Assembly: GCA_002483465.1 (NCBI GenBank)
Contig: DLHX01000019.1
Span: forward strand, 1 to 64,000
DNA from: Micavibrio sp. UBA7657
Lineage (GTDB): Bacteria; Pseudomonadota; Alphaproteobacteria; Micavibrionales; Micavibrionaceae
Direction: 5' to 3'
Length of the DNA: 64,000 nucleotides
Shown: piece by piece, positions 62,431 through 64,000 of the stretch
Numbering within the stretch: the stretch's first letter is position 1
Layout of the letters: each line of letters opens with the position of its first letter
The notes under the pieces: generated by a model
What the model saw: the letters and a program-made list of their open reading frames with translations, nothing else
What the model was told of the DNA's origin: nothing
The model's database searches: none
Program-made: the position numbers and the translations under genes

Positions 62431-63489
62431 ATGACTTCACACATCAAAATCGGCAACCGCAAAATCGGCCCCGGCGAAAAATGCTTCGTCATCGCCGAGG
62501 TCGCGCAGGCGCATGAAGGCTCGCTCGGTCAGGCGCACGCCTTTATCGACGCGGCTGCTGCGGCTGGCGCGGATGCGATTAAGTTCCAGACCCATATCGC
62601 CGCCGCCGAGAGCACGCGCGATGAACAGTTCCGCATCCCGATGAGCGGACAGGATAAAACGCGCTACGATTACTGGAAGCGCATGGAATTCACGCCCGAG
62701 CAATGGGCGGCGCTTACTGTACATGCCAAAGAGGCTGGACTTATATTCTTAAGCTCGGCTTTTTCCGTTGAAGCGGTTGAACTGCTCAAAAAAATTGGCA
62801 TGCCCGCGTGGAAAATTGGGTCGGGTGAATTTCGCTCCGCCGAACTGATGGCCGCAATGGTTAAAACAAAGAAGCCGATCCTGCTCAGTACGGGCATGAG
62901 CCGTTACGATGAAGTCAAAGATGCCGTAAAAACTTTCCAGCAGGCGAAAGCGCCATTCGCGCTTCTGCAATGCACGAGCAATTATCCCACTTCTCTTGAG
63001 GATGTGGGCCTTAACGTGATCGAGGAATACAGGGCGCGTTATAAATGCCCGGTTGGCCTTTCCGATCATTCCGGCACGTCTTATCCTTCGCTCGCAGCGA
63101 TGGCGCAGGGCGCGAATATTCTGGAGCTACACGTAACGTTCGATCATTTATCTTATGGCCCGGATGTCCCGGCTTCCGTGACATTTGACGAACTGGCTTT
63201 CATCTGTGACGCGCGTGATTCCTTCCATGTCATGGCGAGAAATCCTGTCGACAAGGATAAGATGGCCATAAAAATGGAAAAAATGCGCGGACTGTTTACC
63301 AAGAGCGTCGCGTTAGCGTCGCCGCAGAAAAAAGGCACGGTGATAAGCGTGAAAATGCTGGCGCCGAAAAAGCCGGGAACGGGAATTCCATTCACGGAGA
63401 AAGATAAACTTGTCGGACTTCGTTTAAAGCGCGATGTGCCATCCGACAGATTGCTGACCTGGGAGGATGTTGACCGTGCCCGGGCGTAA
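62431..63489 (+). CDS. neuB: Nonulosonic acid synthase (NeuB family)
   Basis: A 352-residue synthase that condenses phosphoenolpyruvate with a ManNAc-type sugar to give a sialic-like acid. The TIM barrel has FVIAEVAQAHEGSL, ADAIKFQTH, WKIGSGEF, LLSTGMS and GLSDHSGT. A C-terminal SAF (antifreeze-like) domain (about 285-352) binds the substrate. The product could be neuraminic, legionaminic or pseudaminic acid. CAGGG lies 6 bases before the ATG. It overlaps neuC by 14 bases. Confidence 0.9.
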   Translation: MTSHIKIGNRKIGPGEKCFVIAEVAQAHEGSLGQAHAFIDAAAAAGADAIKFQTHIAAAESTRDEQFRIPMSGQDKTRYDYWKRMEFTPEQWAALTVHAKEAGLIFLSSAFSVEAVELLKKIGMPAWKIGSGEFRSAELMAAMVKTKKPILLSTGMSRYDEVKDAVKTFQQAKAPFALLQCTSNYPTSLEDVGLNVIEEYRARYKCPVGLSDHSGTSYPSLAAMAQGANILELHVTFDHLSYGPDVPASVTFDELAFICDARDSFHVMARNPVDKDKMAIKMEKMRGLFTKSVALASPQKKGTVISVKMLAPKKPGTGIPFTEKDKLVGLRLKRDVPSDRLLTWEDVDRARA

Positions 63490-64000
63490 GATCTGCGTCG
63501 TTCTGACGGCGCGCACCAGCTATGCAAAAATCCAGCCGATCCTGCAGGCGATCCAGGGCTATAAGGGCCTTGAGCTGCAGGTTGTCTGCGCGGCATCCGC
63601 CGTTCTTGAGCGCTACGGCAACACCGACAAGATGGTCGAGCGCGACGGTTTCACAATCAACGAGCGCGTCTACAACGTGTTGGAGGGCGAAACTCTGCTG
63701 ACCTCGGCAAAGGCAACAGGGATCGGGATTGTTGAATTTTCCGGCACATTCGATCGTCTGAAACCCGATGCCGTTTTGGTTATGGCTGACCGTTACGAAA
63801 TTCTTTCCGCCGCGATTGCCGCCGCTTATCTCAATATCCCACTTGTCCATGTGCAGGGCGGAGAAGTTTCCGGCAATATCGACGAAAAAGTGCGCCATGC
63901 CGTGACGAAACTGGCGGACATTCACTTCCCGGCGACGAAAAAATCGGCTGAAAATATAGTACGCATGGGCGAGAACCCTGAAAAAGTATTCCATGTTGGT
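63476..64000 (+). CDS. neuC: UDP-GlcNAc 2-epimerase, hydrolysing (NeuC/LegG type), 3' end outside window
   Basis: The first 175 residues are visible and the frame is open to the window edge. The GTG at 63476, with GGAGG 9 bases upstream, begins PGRKICVVLTARTSYAKIQPIL. Diagnostic segments are VLVMADRYEILSAAIAAAYL, HVQGGEVSGNIDEKVRHAVTKLADIHF. This branch releases free ManNAc or a diacetylated sugar for NeuB, in contrast to the WecB-type enzyme at 25185-26303. A TTG at 63470 and an ATG at 63467 are other starts. Confidence 0.88.
   Translation, partial: MPGRKICVVLTARTSYAKIQPILQAIQGYKGLELQVVCAASAVLERYGNTDKMVERDGFTINERVYNVLEGETLLTSAKATGIGIVEFSGTFDRLKPDAVLVMADRYEILSAAIAAAYLNIPLVHVQGGEVSGNIDEKVRHAVTKLADIHFPATKKSAENIVRMGENPEKVFHVG

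Noticed and set aside
1..64000. CRISPR arrays, rRNA genes and insertion sequences
   Set aside because: No regular spaced repeats, no rRNA-like stretches and no transposase with terminal repeats were seen.

Overview
The window reads as part of an alphaproteobacterial chromosome of intermediate GC, densely packed, with many 1-14 base gene overlaps. The clade is inferred from a PstA with the long DUF3333-type N-terminus, a DUF2924 protein beside a large serine recombinase, and two intergenic matches to the alphaproteobacterial general-stress (EcfG) promoter, GGAAC-N16/17-CGTT. The genus cannot be fixed; a Rhodospirillales- or Micavibrio-like lineage is a guess.

Layout. 0-2.9 kb: edge of a mobile element (DUF2924 protein, large serine recombinase, an unknown protein) next to tRNA-Gln(UUG). 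3.0-8.6 kb, minus strand: phosphate uptake operon pstS, phosphate-selective porin, pstC, pstA, pstB. 9.0-26.3 kb: two converging surface-polysaccharide operons. The rightward one holds GT4 and GT-B glycosyltransferases and methyltransferases. The leftward one holds wecB, a GT-C-like membrane protein, asparagine synthase, methyltransferases, a fused MDR/Gfo-Idh oxidoreductase, a small drug/metabolite-type transporter, a heparinase/epimerase-like toroid protein and a GT2.

26.5-41.4 kb: an alginate-type (polymannuronate) cluster in two divergent arms. One arm is algJ, algX, algF, algI; the other is algD, alg8, alg44, algA, algK, algE, algL; a second algX-like gene faces algI. They work together: AlgA and AlgD make GDP-mannuronate, Alg8 and Alg44 (with an intact c-di-GMP PilZ motif) polymerise and move it across the inner membrane, AlgK and AlgE export it, AlgI/J/F/X acetylate it, and AlgL degrades stray polymer. 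No algG (C5-epimerase) is present. The extra AlgX has Asn where the catalytic Asp should be, AlgA lacks the isomerase half, AlgK is about half length, and AlgL looks like a lipoprotein. A consensus EcfG-type promoter sits in front of algD, the counterpart of AlgU control in Pseudomonas.

41.4-56 kb: mixed housekeeping genes: a YhiN/HI0933-type flavoprotein broken by one in-frame stop, a DAO-type oxidoreductase, endonuclease V, a DUF748 protein, an aldehyde dehydrogenase-family protein, a membrane-fused spermidine synthase-like protein, an HU-like protein followed by an EF-hand protein, a SYLF-domain protein behind a second EcfG-type promoter, and an RND efflux pair. 56-60.2 kb, minus strand: methionine salvage operon mtnB-mtnD-mtnC-mtnK-mtnA with all four junctions overlapping by 4 bases. 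60.3-64 kb: an ABC-F ATPase, a GIY-YIG protein, and neuB plus a truncated neuC for nonulosonic (sialic-like) acid synthesis, running off the right edge.
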